Origin: Biscogniauxia marginata
Lineage: Eukaryota > Ascomycota > Sordariomycetes > Xylariales > Xylariaceae
Assembly (NCBI GenBank): GCA_022695795.1
Contig: MU404104.1
Location: forward strand, 124,001-188,000
Direction of reading: 5' to 3'
DNA: 64,000 nt
Shown here one piece after another: positions 23,501 through 35,526 of the stretch (position 1 is its first letter; each line of letters starts with the position of its first letter). Under the pieces are notes generated by a model. The model made no database searches. It saw nothing but the letters and a program-made list of their open reading frames with translations, and was not told where the DNA came from. A program made the position numbers and the translations under genes.

Positions 23501-26500
23501 ATAACCTCTTGTAGCGTGAAAATAAGACAGATTAGAGGTTATTCTCGGTGTCTATCTTCTTTCCTATCGAGAATCCTGGATAACGACATTAAGATCATGC
23601 TTTTTTACCCTGATCTGGTACAAGCTAGCAGTTTGAAAGTAAAACTCCTTTCTCATTCTCGTAGCTATACCGAAACTGAAACGCGAAGATACCACCAAAG
23701 ATTGAATCCTCCGCTAGGGCTGGATCTGTCGATCAGATATAGGCGATCGTGTTCAGATATCTCGGGCGAAATGAATACTTATGCATATTCCCGAGGTTGT
23801 TTCTGGGTACCAAATATGCGTCATTCGCAATGTAAGTTTTCATGATCCTTTGGTATTTCTTCCTTCCTAGTACCATACAAGCCTTTCCAACCATATGGTT
23901 CCGAGAAGAAAAACCGCGGGTTGGCAAACATGCTAGATCAAGCTGGTGGAAGGATTTTGCTGTTGGTGCAAATATCTCTGGTGTCGGCACTGGGCCGAGT
24001 ATAATAGCCCCCAACTCCTTCTTACCTATTCGTAGGGCAGCAAAGCTGAGACAGTTTTGGGGGGGAGGGATTAACGGACAAAAACAACTCCAAGTCGGTT
24101 AAAACCCGAATGCAGCATCTGGGGCAGAAAGCGACGGCAGGCCAGTTGCGGTAGCTTCATTATCGCAACCAAGAGCGCGGTTCAATGGTGGCGCTAAACT
24201 GACCAAAAACGAACAACGATGCAACCTCGCTCTCGCCACCAACAGTTGCTCATCCGGGGCTTGTACTGCGCTCTCGAACCCTGCAGTAAGGGTAACATGC
24301 GTGAACCTGTCTGGAAACCCGAAAGAAGAGGAGGGCTTTACACAGCCGCAAGACTTAAGACTGCGGCCCCGACTTATTATAGCGCTTAGGCGAGAATCGC
24401 GAAAAGAAATCTGGTGTTGCATCACACAACTCGTTTTGCCAAATGACCATGCGACTCTCCTTCGCGGCCCCCGTCTGTGTTTCGACTTCGGTCTAGCTTG
24501 GCCACTTTTGACGACCCGGTCGGCCGCGCTGGAGGCTCGGGAGGGAGAGTCAGACCGTATGGAGAATAGTCTAAGCCTAAAGGGGGCGAAGGGTTTTGCT
24601 CTACGCGGGTAAATTATTACAGTTTCTCGAACCCGAGTCAGATGATTTCGAGCCCACGCGGGATACCACCTGCGTGGCATTCCCGAGACAGCCCCTGGTC
24701 ATTGTAGGCCCGGGGGTCGCTCGGCGGGTGAGGGTACGGCACCGTGTAACCCCTCTGTGCCCCCCTCAGCACAAGTAACGCCATTTTCGGCGGATTCCCC
24801 TGATCTATCTTGCTTCCCAGATGTTTGAAATTTGAAACCTGAAGGATGATATAAAACTGGTCTCACACCGCTGTGATAGAGTGTACTTTTATGTATACAT
24901 TCCAATCACCTGGGCTTTTCACTTTTAACATCTTCATTATTGCATACACCGAGCGTCGAATTCTTAGTAGCCAACTTGAAGACCGTTTGTGAATACAAGT
25001 ATGGTTGTAAAACTGGGGGCCAGTTACGCTACCATATGGTGCCGTGCCAGTTCGCGGGCCCATTGACTAATTATCTAACAAGTCATCTTCATGGCTCTCG
25101 TAGAAGAGATGTCGCATTCGAACATGCCAATTTAGGTACCTAGTCTTCAACATTGTCGGCTTCGACGTATAGCTGCGATACCTAGCGATCACTTGCTAGG
25201 TTTTACACAAATTTTATATGTTATTCTCTTCGGGGAAGGGCCGCATTACGAAGACCAGCGATATGTTTCAAAAATCGCCGTGTGCAAAGTCCAACTTCTT
25301 GAGGACCTCAAAGCACGGTCTCAGACGTCAACACAATGTTTCAAGCGCTTCTTTTTAAGGTTAATCCCCCGCAAACGCCAGAGGGCGGAACCCTATCCGT
25401 GCCATACAGACTGTTGTTGTCAGGAGCTCGGCCCCTAACGCGGGAGCGGCATCGTTGGCGAAATCCGAGTCGTCCATGACCCGTCTTACTTTGGGGGCCA
25501 AAGCCCATTCACGAATCATCTCACAGCGTTCGTGTGCGTGTGTATGACTAGATGTATGGATCTTCCGTAGTCTCACAGCATATCTTGCTATCTGTTTTGT
25601 GCTACGCGGCTCGGACGTGTTCATCTAAGATAAGACTGCCGAGCGACATACTTATACGTCCTAATTGGAGGACGATATCAGAGATGACGGCAGGAGCTTC
25701 AGCACAGTTGCGCCGAACAAAACCTCCCGAGCGGGCTCCTAAGCAGGGTATCCAACCATCAATCCTTACTATAGGATTAGCAACGCCTTGTGGAACTATT
25801 CCGGTGATACATACTTAACCACGCGGAATAGAGGTGGGGACTACTGGACGTCGGTGCCTCTTTTGTGCCTCGAGGGTCACATAGGATGACAGATAAGGGG
25901 CAAGCAACGCACCCGGCGTTACTCGACATAAGAACTGCGAATGCGACTGCGGAAAGCAAGATAAAAAACGCCACGAGGCCACATGCAGTACTCTTCCTTC
26001 CATCCATCTACTTCACCGCATGGCTTGATGTGCATGTAGTGGTTGAGCCGCCATGTAATCATTGCTAGATTGACTTCTTCTCACCCGTCTATCTTTTATT
26101 TACTCGCCTCCTAGCCTTCCATGTGGACATGTGCCGGACTCGCGCATCTATCAGTCAGTACATCAGTTCACGTTGAAGCTAACCGACCTACATACGGATA
26201 TCTTGGATCATTGGAACGTGCTGACTCGTGTATGCTTACTTCTTTTAGCTCATCCTCAATAGAAGTATCCTCGATCCTATTATACCCAATCTTATGATTC
26301 AATTACACGACTGTTCGACCAGTCCCTCAAATAGTCCTGGCCTTGCGCACCTGACCATCCCCTAAACCCAAATTCTTGAGTCGAAGTCACACGCCTCATC
26401 CGTTCGCTCATATTTCATCCGCGCAAGCAGAAAACCTATCCCATCCTGCTCCCGCTCCTTCGCTTTTTCTTACCTGGATGTCCCCGTATGCATGACTCAT

Positions 26501-26795
26501 ATCAATCACGTAGTATTTCCAATCTCTATAAGCTAATTGATAAATCACACCGGTTCTTTCGCCTATAGCAACCGTCTTGATATAAACATACACATATAAA
26601 CAATACTAGGTATATACAAGTACAAAACCTCAATGGCTAACACATCCCCCAAAAGCACCACCATGTACACAAGTTCACCGAAGCAGAAAGTGGGTAATAT
26701 TTTTTTAAGACATCGGGTGTAACGTCGATGGTTTGTCCGCATCTCACTGGTAGTCGAAGGTTGACTGTCCTAGGTTGCTCGGTAGCTTAGCTGTT

Positions 26796-26812
26796 CCCCC
26801 CCCCCCCCCCCC
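26796..26812. repeat. 17-nt poly-C run
   Basis: An uninterrupted run of 17 C followed by TTTATATC. Length may be affected by sequencing error. No gene is near. Confidence 0.9.
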
Positions 26813-27960
26813 TTTATATCACCCCCTACGGGGTCCTTCGTGGATATATATACTCTGCATATATGTATGTGTACCTGGTAACGAGGGCCTGAGCCTAAGT
26901 TTGAGGTCAGTTGAGCCATGAGAGTCGAGTGTGTCTATTACTTGTATTTGCTAGTATACTATCTTTATCTCTTGTGAATTATAAATGCTGATCATCCAGT
27001 CTTCACTGGTAATTACATAACTAAACAGCGAGGTTTAAAGGCTGATTATACCCCCAATTCATATATCAGGTATACTAATGACTATGTATGTGTGCACCTA
27101 GGTCATATTTGCGTTATTTAGCTCCGGAGAATAAAGGTGACATGTGCAGAATAAGTAATAAGTACCATGCTTGAATAACAACAAGTATATGCCGGGATTT
27201 AGATTGAGAGGATTCATAGGAACTATATATATATACCCACTACATGTATGATGTATGTCTCAAGACTACGGATACCCACTACAAGGGACCTAGTTAGGAC
27301 GACAGGATAGGAAAAAACTAGGGTAGGATAAGACGGTGATAACCACCGCACCAGGGATATCCACATTGAGGCGCCCATCATGGCTAACTGAGAATAATCA
27401 CAAAGGGCATATAAATACGTGATTCGTTTAATATAATGGCCATATGCCACCCCATCCTTCGATACAACCATCCTCGTCTCGCCTCGTGCTCCTACTACCA
27501 CGCTTACGTGTGATATCCTTGCCCTATTCCATCGCTGCATGCTGCATGAAATAAGTACCATACATCCGAACGGCACGTTTATATATATCACATAATAAGA
27601 AATCCTCCCTTCCACACACACACACAGAGAATATATTAAACGTCATATTGTCCACGTTTATCGAGTATATATTTTAAAAAAATATCTAGAGGCATAATAA
27701 GAGTGGTATTGAGGGTGGGATTGATGATTGGTATACATACATAGGTACGTGAAGGAAAAACTTATATAGATATGAAAAAGGAATATACCTACATATCCTT
27801 ACGGGCTTACATCTGCTACACTTTAAATGTACCTCTCATCGCCAAAGCTTTCGAGAATCTCTCGTCACTTGTTCAATCGGCCAATAGAGGCGCGCGGCAA
27901 CCTTTACTGACGACCTAGACACCACAAAACCCACATCATAGCCGGCAAGAAAAGGGGTGT

Positions 27961-28000
27961 GGTGAGGGAGGGGGGACGGGGGAGGGGAGGGGAGGAGGAT
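27961..28000 (+). repeat. G-rich tract with G-quadruplex pattern
   Basis: Contains five G runs of three to six (GGG, GGGGGG, GGGGG, GGGG, GGGG) separated by 1-2 nt within about 35 nt, which fits the usual G-quadruplex pattern on the plus strand. It lies about 1.1 kb beyond the 3' end of the LEU3-type gene. Confidence 0.75.
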
Positions 28001-28144
28001 TCCGCCGCTGGTATATTAATCCATAGGAAAGGAAAGCTCTCTCTCTCTTCTTCTGCGGAAAATGGCGTTAGTGTACAAGACTGCGTCGGCAGACGAAATG
28101 CTCGCTTCCTCCAGGAGTCAAGAGCCAAGGTGAGGAGTACGTAA

Positions 28145-28175
28145 CAAAAAAAAAAAAAAAGAAAAAAAAAAGAAA
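28145..28175. repeat. Poly-A tract
   Basis: A-runs broken by single Gs, about 30 nt. Orientation and context do not suggest a retroposed gene. Confidence 0.8.
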
Positions 28176-29129
28176 ACGTGGTCCTTGGTTTTCATGTAAT
28201 ACTTACTACATGGGGTTTCGATTTAGGCACGTAGGTACCTACATAGGTAGTTAGGTAGGTAGAAATTATTATTACCGCGTGCCTTGCCATATGCCTACAT
28301 GGGGGGAAAAATTGGAAAGGAACCAACAGAGGAACAAAGGAAGCGGGGGAAATGTCACTTAGCAGGTAGCCTTGTCGGCCAAAATAATACAGGCAGGTAG
28401 GTATTGTAAAGGATAGGGAGATCCTTGTGTTGGTTGTGGACATCACGCCACGTGGTTAGGTATGTAGGAGGTGGGTAGGCGCACGTAAAGAAACAATTTA
28501 GAATATTCTTTTGTTTCGATAGTTTTATACTCTTGAGTGACGGAATTGAAGCAGGTATTTCAGGTTAACCGACTTATTATTAACGGAGGCGAGATGAAAA
28601 GGTAGACTAGCAAGCTAGCTTGCCATGTACTTACCAAAACCTATTAAACATGAAACAATACGCCGCAGATACAGATATATATGGAAGGTTATATATACCT
28701 ATAATATCACACAATGTAATCACCCGCCATCCAGATGCCTTAAGAGCCGCCCTCCCCCTGATGCGGCTTGCTGTTGAAATCGCGAGAGGGTATACTGGGT
28801 TGTGTTCCGATCGAATATATGCCGTCACCCCATTTCCAACAGAAAGTGGACTCACTCTATCTGGAGAGAGTCTTATACCCGCAGATAGCATTAGAACCCC
28901 TATCCCAGTGACCTATGAATGAATTAAACAATCTTCTCCCCCGAATCCAGCCCATTCTTACATGCCATCACTATTCTACCTCCTAGACTGCTCGTCTACT
29001 CATTTGTTCGTCTCATCGTTTGCTCGTGTATGTATGTGTATATGCGTATTTCCTTTTTTCATGTACTGGGCGTCATGAGAGATACCTTGGTGTATAACAT
29101 TTGTCGATTTGCCGAAGGCAGAAACGGTG

Positions 29130-31533
29130 TTACAGGCCTTCAATCGGCTGTGCAAACGTGTAGTTGAAGTCTAGTAGACCGTCGAGCATCCAATGTTGGG
29201 GATCAAAGAAGTCGTAGTTCGCATCGCTTCCGTAGCCGATCCCGATCATGCTGTTTCCTCCCGTGTTGAGGCTGTGGCTGGGCGTAGGCGTCAACCCACC
29301 GTTGGCGCTGATTGAGCTCAAATTGGTTAGGTTGTTCTGGGGCAACAACGTGCTGTCCATGTGGGTTGAAGATGCTGAAGACTCGTTAGCGGAGTCGGGA
29401 TGAGTAGGTTGCTTGAGGGCTGCTTAGTATTAGCAGTGGACGTGACGCCGATAGGAAAGATATCCTTACAATCAAGTGTACCCCGTCCTTGGGCTTGATA
29501 CTCTTCTCTCCAGCGCCAGATCGAGTCGAATACGAGACTCATACTGTGCCTGCATCGCACTTTGAGTTGTAAACTGTCATCAATAAGCATTGGGGTATCA
29601 TCGTCGTGGTATTTGTTATTGTTGTTATTGTCTAGCCGCGCACCATTCCACATCTGGACCATAAGCTCTGCTAACCGCCACTGCAAATCATTGTCTAGAA
29701 CACTGGTAGAGCGGATAGCGTTAATTGTCTTGTGGAAGAGAGTGCGGCCCCTCTCGAAATCAATGGTCTTTGCGAAAAAAGATCTCATCAACTTCAGGAG
29801 GGCGAAGCCGGCGGCGACAAGCATTTGCTGGATGTAATTAGTAGCATATAGTAATATTCGCTGGTTCGACTCCAGAAATAGGACGTCTAGGAAGCTAGTT
29901 ATGGCTCGCCACAGACCCATTAGGTCGTCCATGTAGCCCGGGGTGGTGCTTGCATCAAAAAATCCGGCAAGGCGGAGGTGCACGGCTGCAGCCTTTAGAT
30001 GGACATCGACGATGGCCGAGAGTCGTTGTGAGAGGATGGAAGTCTGCAATTCTTGGAAGTCTCGTCGATACACGCGCATAAGCATCGCCCTATGCTCATC
30101 GCCGGCTACACCCCTCGGGTCGCTGGCATTACTGTACATTTCCTTCGAGACCTTGTCACAGAACCTCTCAATCCTCAGCCTAGCTTCAAGCTCAGGTGAT
30201 AACGTAAAAGGGCCATCCTCGCCGGGACGAATGGCCAAAGTCCAATCATACAGAGTGCTGGCAGGCTGGCCATAGCCCGTGCCGATAGCCTGTGCGACAA
30301 TGTTGCAGACGGCCCAGGTGGTAACGCGATCGTGGAGCTGATCCTTGTTGAGCTCGACAGAAACCCTCGAAAAGTCTTGGGTATGATTCGGCCGATGCAG
30401 ACCGATACCCGTCGCGGCCTTCATCATGACACCGCACAGAATGTGGGTTGGGTCTGCCGTAGTCGTGCTTGTCGGTAACGGCCACGTACACAGGAGACAG
30501 AGCGCTTTGACGACAAAATAACTGTTTGGCACATCACCTACGGTGCCCCACAGCAGTCTATTCAGGGGTCCGCCAGATAGTTCGTGCAAGATACTGGGCT
30601 TCGGGCTGTAGCGCCGTGAGGCGATGGCGATGATGGTCCAGAAGAGCAGCGCGTGCTGCTGGTAGTATAAATCGGGCGACTGGCTCTCGTTGAGGAAGGG
30701 GAGGAACGGGTGGTAGGAACGGAAAAACTCCTGGAAAAGGCCGTGGACGTCTTGCTCGGTCAATCGGACCTGCTCGAGCTCGTAGGCGTAGTGCGTCGTC
30801 GGCATGCTGTACGAGCCGCCGCGCTTGAGGGTCAGGAGGGAGGTGACGGCCTCGTCGGAGCCCATGAGCGACGGGTTCCGCGTGTGCGAATAGGCGCTAT
30901 TCGCAATTGGTGACTGCAGCTGGGATTGTAGGTCCTCATCCTCTTCTATGACATACCCTTGCGCCTTCGCGAGCGAGACGTTTCGCCGCAACCGCTCGAT
31001 CTCCTTCTCCATCTCGGCATGCTTCGATCGTTTCCCAACGCGCTTGAAATTGGACTCGATCTTGCACTCGAGCTTCAGACGATTGCACCTCGAGCAGCTC
31101 TGGAAGGGATCTTGTACCACGTCGCATCGTAGCTGTGATGAGAGATAGCATTGTTAGCCCTACCGCCTGCCAAACCGCGTAGTAGGGGAGCGGGTATGCG
31201 TGTCCACGATCTCACTTCACGCCTTGCGCCAAGCGGTGCTGGACCATCCGAGACACGGATGACTGTAGACTATAGACGGTGGAGTGGGCTTGCCTTTTGT
31301 TGCTTGCAGTCATTGCAAGCCCGTTTTACACCCGGCGCTCTCTTCCTGTCGGGCTCGATCATAGACTGATCCTCGTCGCCGGGTCTGCTGCCGGGAGAGC
31401 TATCGGGGCCTCCGCTGGGCGCACCGCCAGTGCTGCGCTTCCTCTTGATGGAGCCATGACGATGGATGCTGGTAGGACTGGCGGGACTCATAGACGGGGC
31501 CGATACGGCGCCGACGACGGTGTGACCATCCAT
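29130..31533 (-). CDS. Zn2Cys6 transcription factor, LEU3 type
   Basis: Three exons: 31294-31533, 29470-31132, 29130-29419; 730 residues from the ATG at 31533. Introns: 31133-31293 (161 nt, non-canonical GC-AG with CTAAC branch) and 29420-29469 (50 nt, GTAAGG...AAGCAG). The zinc cluster is C73-x2-C76-x6-C83-x9-C93-x2-C96-x6-C103, preceded by basic RKRAPGVKR and followed by CKIESNFKRVGKRSK and a dimerisation helix (KHAEMEKEIERLRR). This linker resembles yeast Leu3 (PCTKC...CILKRDFRRTYKR). Residues ~195-470 look like the fungal-specific regulatory region (RSYHPFLPFL, GVMMKAATGIGLHRP). The C-terminus is acidic/aromatic (GSDANYDFFDPQHWMLDGLLDFNYTF), a likely activation domain as in Leu3. Leu3 proteins control branched-chain amino acid and nitrogen genes by binding CCGGNNCCGG. 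Whether this is the LEU3/LeuB orthologue or a paralogue cannot be decided here. Confidence 0.86.
29420..29469 (-). other. Second intron of the LEU3-type gene
   Basis: 50 nt; GTAAGG donor at 29469, CTAATACTAAGCAG branch/acceptor ending at 29420. Splicing joins GRGTLD to SLKQPTH in frame and adds the acidic C-terminus. Confidence 0.85.
31133..31293 (-). other. GC-AG intron inside the zinc cluster of the LEU3-type gene
   Basis: Exon 1 ends ...CAACAAAAG and the intron opens GCAAGC, matching the AG/GCAAGT consensus of GC-AG introns; it closes with CTAACAATGC...CATCACAG at 31133. Splicing joins CKQQK to LRCDVV and completes the six-cysteine cluster. No GT donor nearby would do this. Confidence 0.85.
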
Positions 31534-34162
31534 GCAATCGATCGGTCAGGATAGGGCAACTATATCCGGCGCAAAGCGAGGTGACGAAACAAATGTGACC
31601 CGTTTCTTCCGCACCGCGATGCCGGCCGAGGCTGACGGGCGTTGGTGAGCTTGGATTGGGTCAATTGGGACTGGCTGGCGTTGGATTTTCGCGGGTGTGT
31701 CGAGGACCGATCACGGAATGGAGGAATGGAATCGGAGGAGGGGTCTGGAACAACACACACATGAGAAAGTCAAAAAAAAGTAATAACAGGAAGTTTTGGT
31801 TGGATTAGATTGGAAATTGGCCGAGCGGACAACTGAAAAAAAAAGTTTCTTTGCCGCTAAATGTAATAAAAGGCGGGGTGGCGGGGACTCTGGTCGCTGT
31901 CTTGCACTTAAACAGGACAGTGGGTCAATGCCCCAGTTAGTACATGTAGTCGGCCACCGAGTTGTACATGTACGCTACTATGCTGGCAGTCGATGTGACC
32001 AAGGTATAGCAGAGTGTATGGCGCCGTACGGGAGGTCTCGAGGGACTCGTTCTTTCTTCTACCCTCTCCGCCTTTGCGCCCTTCGCTTTTCGAATGGGCG
32101 GATGTGGCGTACGTACCTAGCCTCCAACCCCAAGCTGCAGCGCCAAGTCCTTACCCCTCTCTCTCCAGGGGCTCTACTAGGCGCTGTCCTTGATAGGGTA
32201 GGTCTTTGCGATCCACCTTCTAGTCAGCCGCTCTGCGCTCATCCACCCGGATATGTAAATACCCAATGATCAGGTTCGTGGGTGCGTGCCGTAGGATCAT
32301 GCGAGCCTCTGGTGTATACTGTTTCGACGGTGAAGAACCGAGACGCATAAAACGAAATAAAATATCGATAATGACACATACCTAAGGCATCCTGTTCGTC
32401 GTTATGTAAATCTATCTCATCATCGACTTTTCCGCCTATCTAGATTTGCAGCCGGACTGCGTGCTGGAGATGGATAGATTACCTGGTTACCACTAGCGAA
32501 TTATCTTCCAGGGACCAGTATCTTTCCTACTGCTGATCTATCGCCCTGCAGTAGCGTCAAACCCCAGCCAATTAGTATTTGGTCATTTGACCTTCTCGCT
32601 GCCGTGTCCAGTCGCGGAAGAGGCCCGACGATGGATGACAGATTATATTGAATGTGTTTTAATGTGCCTTAAGCTGTACCTACTATAGAAGTGTGGTGCA
32701 TATGTACCTAGGCATGTATGTACGTAGCTGACTAAAGAGGGTGAATCAAACGGGGCTCTCTATCCCCCGAGACCCGAAGAATACCCATTGGGCGACTGAC
32801 TCATCATTATAACTGTACCCGCCCTATTCCCGACCAATTAGATTCCATACTACCTTTGTACTTCATTAGTTTCAGTCAGTACAACATCGAATATATGTAT
32901 GTATGTACCTTGCCTCATGTAGGTACCCCTACTAATACCTACTCCACGCTATACGCTCCGTGTTTATGACAGGTCTCGAATCATGTCGTCGACCCAGAAT
33001 CCAGCCGACCCCCAAACATCTCGGGTGCTGTTCAAGGGTAAGCTAAGAGCACCGGTCAAGCCCCCATCGCCTAGATCATACACCTTAGGTCCGGCGCCAA
33101 TCACCGAGATCACAGTCCGGACCCGGGCCGATAAACGGACGACCCGTATGTTAAACTCGAACCCGTCTCGTGGAATCTCATACTCAATATCCTGCCAGAA
33201 GATCCCATGCCCATCTCATCTACCGCCGTAGCCCAGCCCTTTGTCGACCCGGCCGTTCTAGAGCGTCGCAAGCACCCGGCTTAATTGACCAAACCGTTGA
33301 ACGCTCACATATCACTTCGCATCTATGTACATCTCCCATCCTTGCTATGATTCGCACAGGGTATCTACATACCTAGTGTGTGCGAGGGACGCACGTACCC
33401 GTGACTATCCCTGGGGCTTATGACGGCGACCAAGCGCCACCTGCAGATGCCGAGAAGAATTCAACACCTTCCTATTATTTCGAAAAATGCTAGTGCCGCT
33501 ATCAACGGCGATGGGTTTCGACGATACCAAAGCTTTTGGACAGGGTTATTTCTGAGTAATACTCATTGCATCTTCTCGGTCGAGTTCAAGTTCATATGAG
33601 GATTCTTTCGGGGCCGACATAACCTACAAGGAGCCATTTATCTTCTTCCGCTATGTTAAGGGGATATTTAAACCCACTGCCACACCGTTATTTGCAATGG
33701 CTGACTAGCAGTTTAAGGGCTGTTTCAACTGGAAGGAGAAAGAAAATCCCAACTGATAGGCTTGTATCGTTTCCTTGCGTCATCTAAAGGTAATGATTAG
33801 GTACCTCAGGTATAATAGGTATCATTGCTTAGTTAAGGTATAAATGCTGCCCTAGGTAGACTATAAATTTCGGTTCTTCTGTCTCACATTGTTTGTTAAT
33901 AGTGAGCTGTACCACATATTCGAAGCACTCATCTGCGTGGAAAAGTACACTTTCCAGATTGTAATAGTGACACCTTAATTATCTGTAGAAGGTTATACGA
34001 CATGTAGCAAGACTACCTCCATAATTCGATAGGCTACCATATAACATTCAAACTAATATGTATGAATATCTCATATGCCTACTAATTACCCTAGCATAAA
34101 TCCTAGATGCCAGTCTTATGTTGGGCCTGTGCTTCTTGCTATTGTTGCGGTGAAAGCTTCAC
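31534..34162. other. Intergenic region upstream of the LEU3-type gene
   Basis: Includes the LEU3-type promoter side (31534-31800) with A-runs at about 31770-31778 and 31834-31844. Small plus-strand frames (31796-32269, 32983-33231) show no conserved motif. TAGGTA/TACCTA hexamers recur near 32704-32712, 32920 and 33800. I did not find an intact CCGGNNCCGG LEU3 palindrome. Nothing else is supported. Confidence 0.5.
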
Positions 34163-34543
34163 TTATGTGTCACTCTCCACGACTGTAAAAAAGAAAAAGC
34201 CCATTTCCCCTTCGGTCATGGCTTCTTCCATAACCATCCATAACCATCCGATTTCAGCCTTATTCCACAACCCTAACTCCTCTGACGACTTCAAATGCTG
34301 GCCGACTCGCCTAGAGAGCAATGAGATTGTTTTAGCCTGTAAGCCTATCGCTCTTGACTGTGCCCTGATTATGCCCCCCTGAATGTTGGATTCTCTTACT
34401 TGAGCGTCTGGTCGTTTCGATTGCATGTCAACCCTCTTTTCCAGAAGGTCTATCCGCTGTGACTGGATGTCTATATCACCAGACTGCTCACCGATCCTTC
34501 TTGATTGATCGCCCATCTCAACTGACAATGTGCCCTTTCTCAT
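34163..34543 (-). CDS. Small hypothetical ORF with about 11 coiled-coil heptads (gene or gene remnant)
   Basis: A 126-codon frame. After MRKGTLSVEM it breaks cleanly into consecutive 7-residue units of the form [IVP]-x-x-[QL]-S-x-R, such as IGEQSGD, IDIQSQR, IDLLEKR, VDMQSKR, IGLQAKT, ISLLSRR. The codons differ between units, so the periodicity is kept at protein level, which argues for real coding history. A stop codon lies directly upstream of the ATG, and the tail after the heptads (WNKAEIGWLWMVMEEAMTEGEMGFFFF) looks less native. It could be a small coiled-coil protein, an exon of a larger gene, or a decayed fragment. A GTAAGA at the sixth heptad might be a donor site. It sits 1 kb from a HET gene. 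Function unknown. Confidence 0.4.
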   Translation of the reverse strand: MRKGTLSVEMGDQSRRIGEQSGDIDIQSQRIDLLEKRVDMQSKRPDAQVRESNIQGGIIRAQSRAIGLQAKTISLLSRRVGQHLKSSEELGLWNKAEIGWLWMVMEEAMTEGEMGFFFFTVVESDT

Positions 34544-35526
34544 TCAGCTGTCATTTAATTCTTGACCTGTGAGAGTTGTATATATTTAAAAGCCCGTAAT
34601 TTGTTCAATGGTACCGAAGGAAGCCTGATTCAAATCTCAGCTAACTTGTCTCCATGGGTACGATTCAGAAGTTGAACTTTTGAATTGCCCCTTAATAGGT
34701 ATGAAGTACTCATAACTAGTATTTCCCCCTTCGCAGTCGCCATGATTATAGTCGGTACAAGTATTTTAATCAACAAGTTATGTCATTAGTCGAATTTGTC
34801 GTGATAGGAGGATGACTCAATATCTAAGACGGAGATATGTTCCTTTGGCGGTTAATAGAAAAGTCGTAAATGGATCTAACATGACTGAAATGTATTTTGA
34901 AGTGAGTCTCTGTTGAAATGAGATGAAGATATGAGGGTAGATCAGGTGTATTAATTCAAGGTGAGTCTAGATAGGTAGCTGGCGTTTGGGCTGCCCAATT
35001 TCTCAGCGAGTCCGCGTCTTGCCGATGAAGCCGCGATGCTGATCGTCATGAATGATATATACTACATGTTAAATAAAAGCACCGATCTAAATGTAAAAGC
35101 TTAGAAGGGTCTAGTCAGCTAAATTACAATACGAGGGTGTCTGAAAAATGATACAGTGTCTTGTTGCAAAAGCATCTAATTTACTTATACTCTTCGGTCC
35201 TAATATTACTATATAGAGCATGGTATGTAAAAGAATTAAACTAAAGGTGAAAATGGAGAATAAATATTATTTTATTCATTATTCGAAGTCGAAAGCGCTG
35301 TTTTATAAGAAAATGGTTTTCGTGGCGGAGCTTGGTCACAGCCCCTTTTAGGCGTCAGCGAGGTTCCCCCACACGACATCCCGGCGTTTGCAATATCAGA
35401 CGTTAGTTGCAAGCTCCAATTCCGAATTCATCTCATAAACACGACGTCCAGCGGCCCTATGAACACCCTGTGGCACCTGTGGCCAGAAAGTGCTACACAT
35501 AACACAACGCTCAAGAAACAGTGGCA
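34544..35526. other. Intergenic region upstream of the HET gene
   Basis: Moderately AT-rich, presumably promoter of the HET gene. No other gene, RNA or repeat is supported here. Confidence 0.5.

Larger units (their letters stand above)
17471..29129. other. Gene-poor 11.7-kb intergenic region
   Basis: Lies between the 5' end of the Ser/Pro-rich regulator gene and the 3' end of the LEU3-type gene (both minus). I found no frame with conserved motifs or convincing splicing. The longest frames (24099-24680 -, 22535-22972 +, 20081-20521 -) overlap opposite-strand frames and look random. It contains simple repeats listed separately, numerous TAGGTA/TACCTA hexamers (20556-20705, 21500-21800, 28226-28262) and a pyrimidine-rich minus-strand tract near 20360-20405 that could be a distal promoter or leader. 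A long spliced 5' leader or non-coding RNA for the regulator is possible but unproven. Confidence 0.5.

Noticed and set aside
24099..24680. 193-codon minus-strand frame
   Set aside because: Low-complexity Arg/Ser composition, overlapped by an opposite-strand frame of similar length, no conserved motif and no splice partners.
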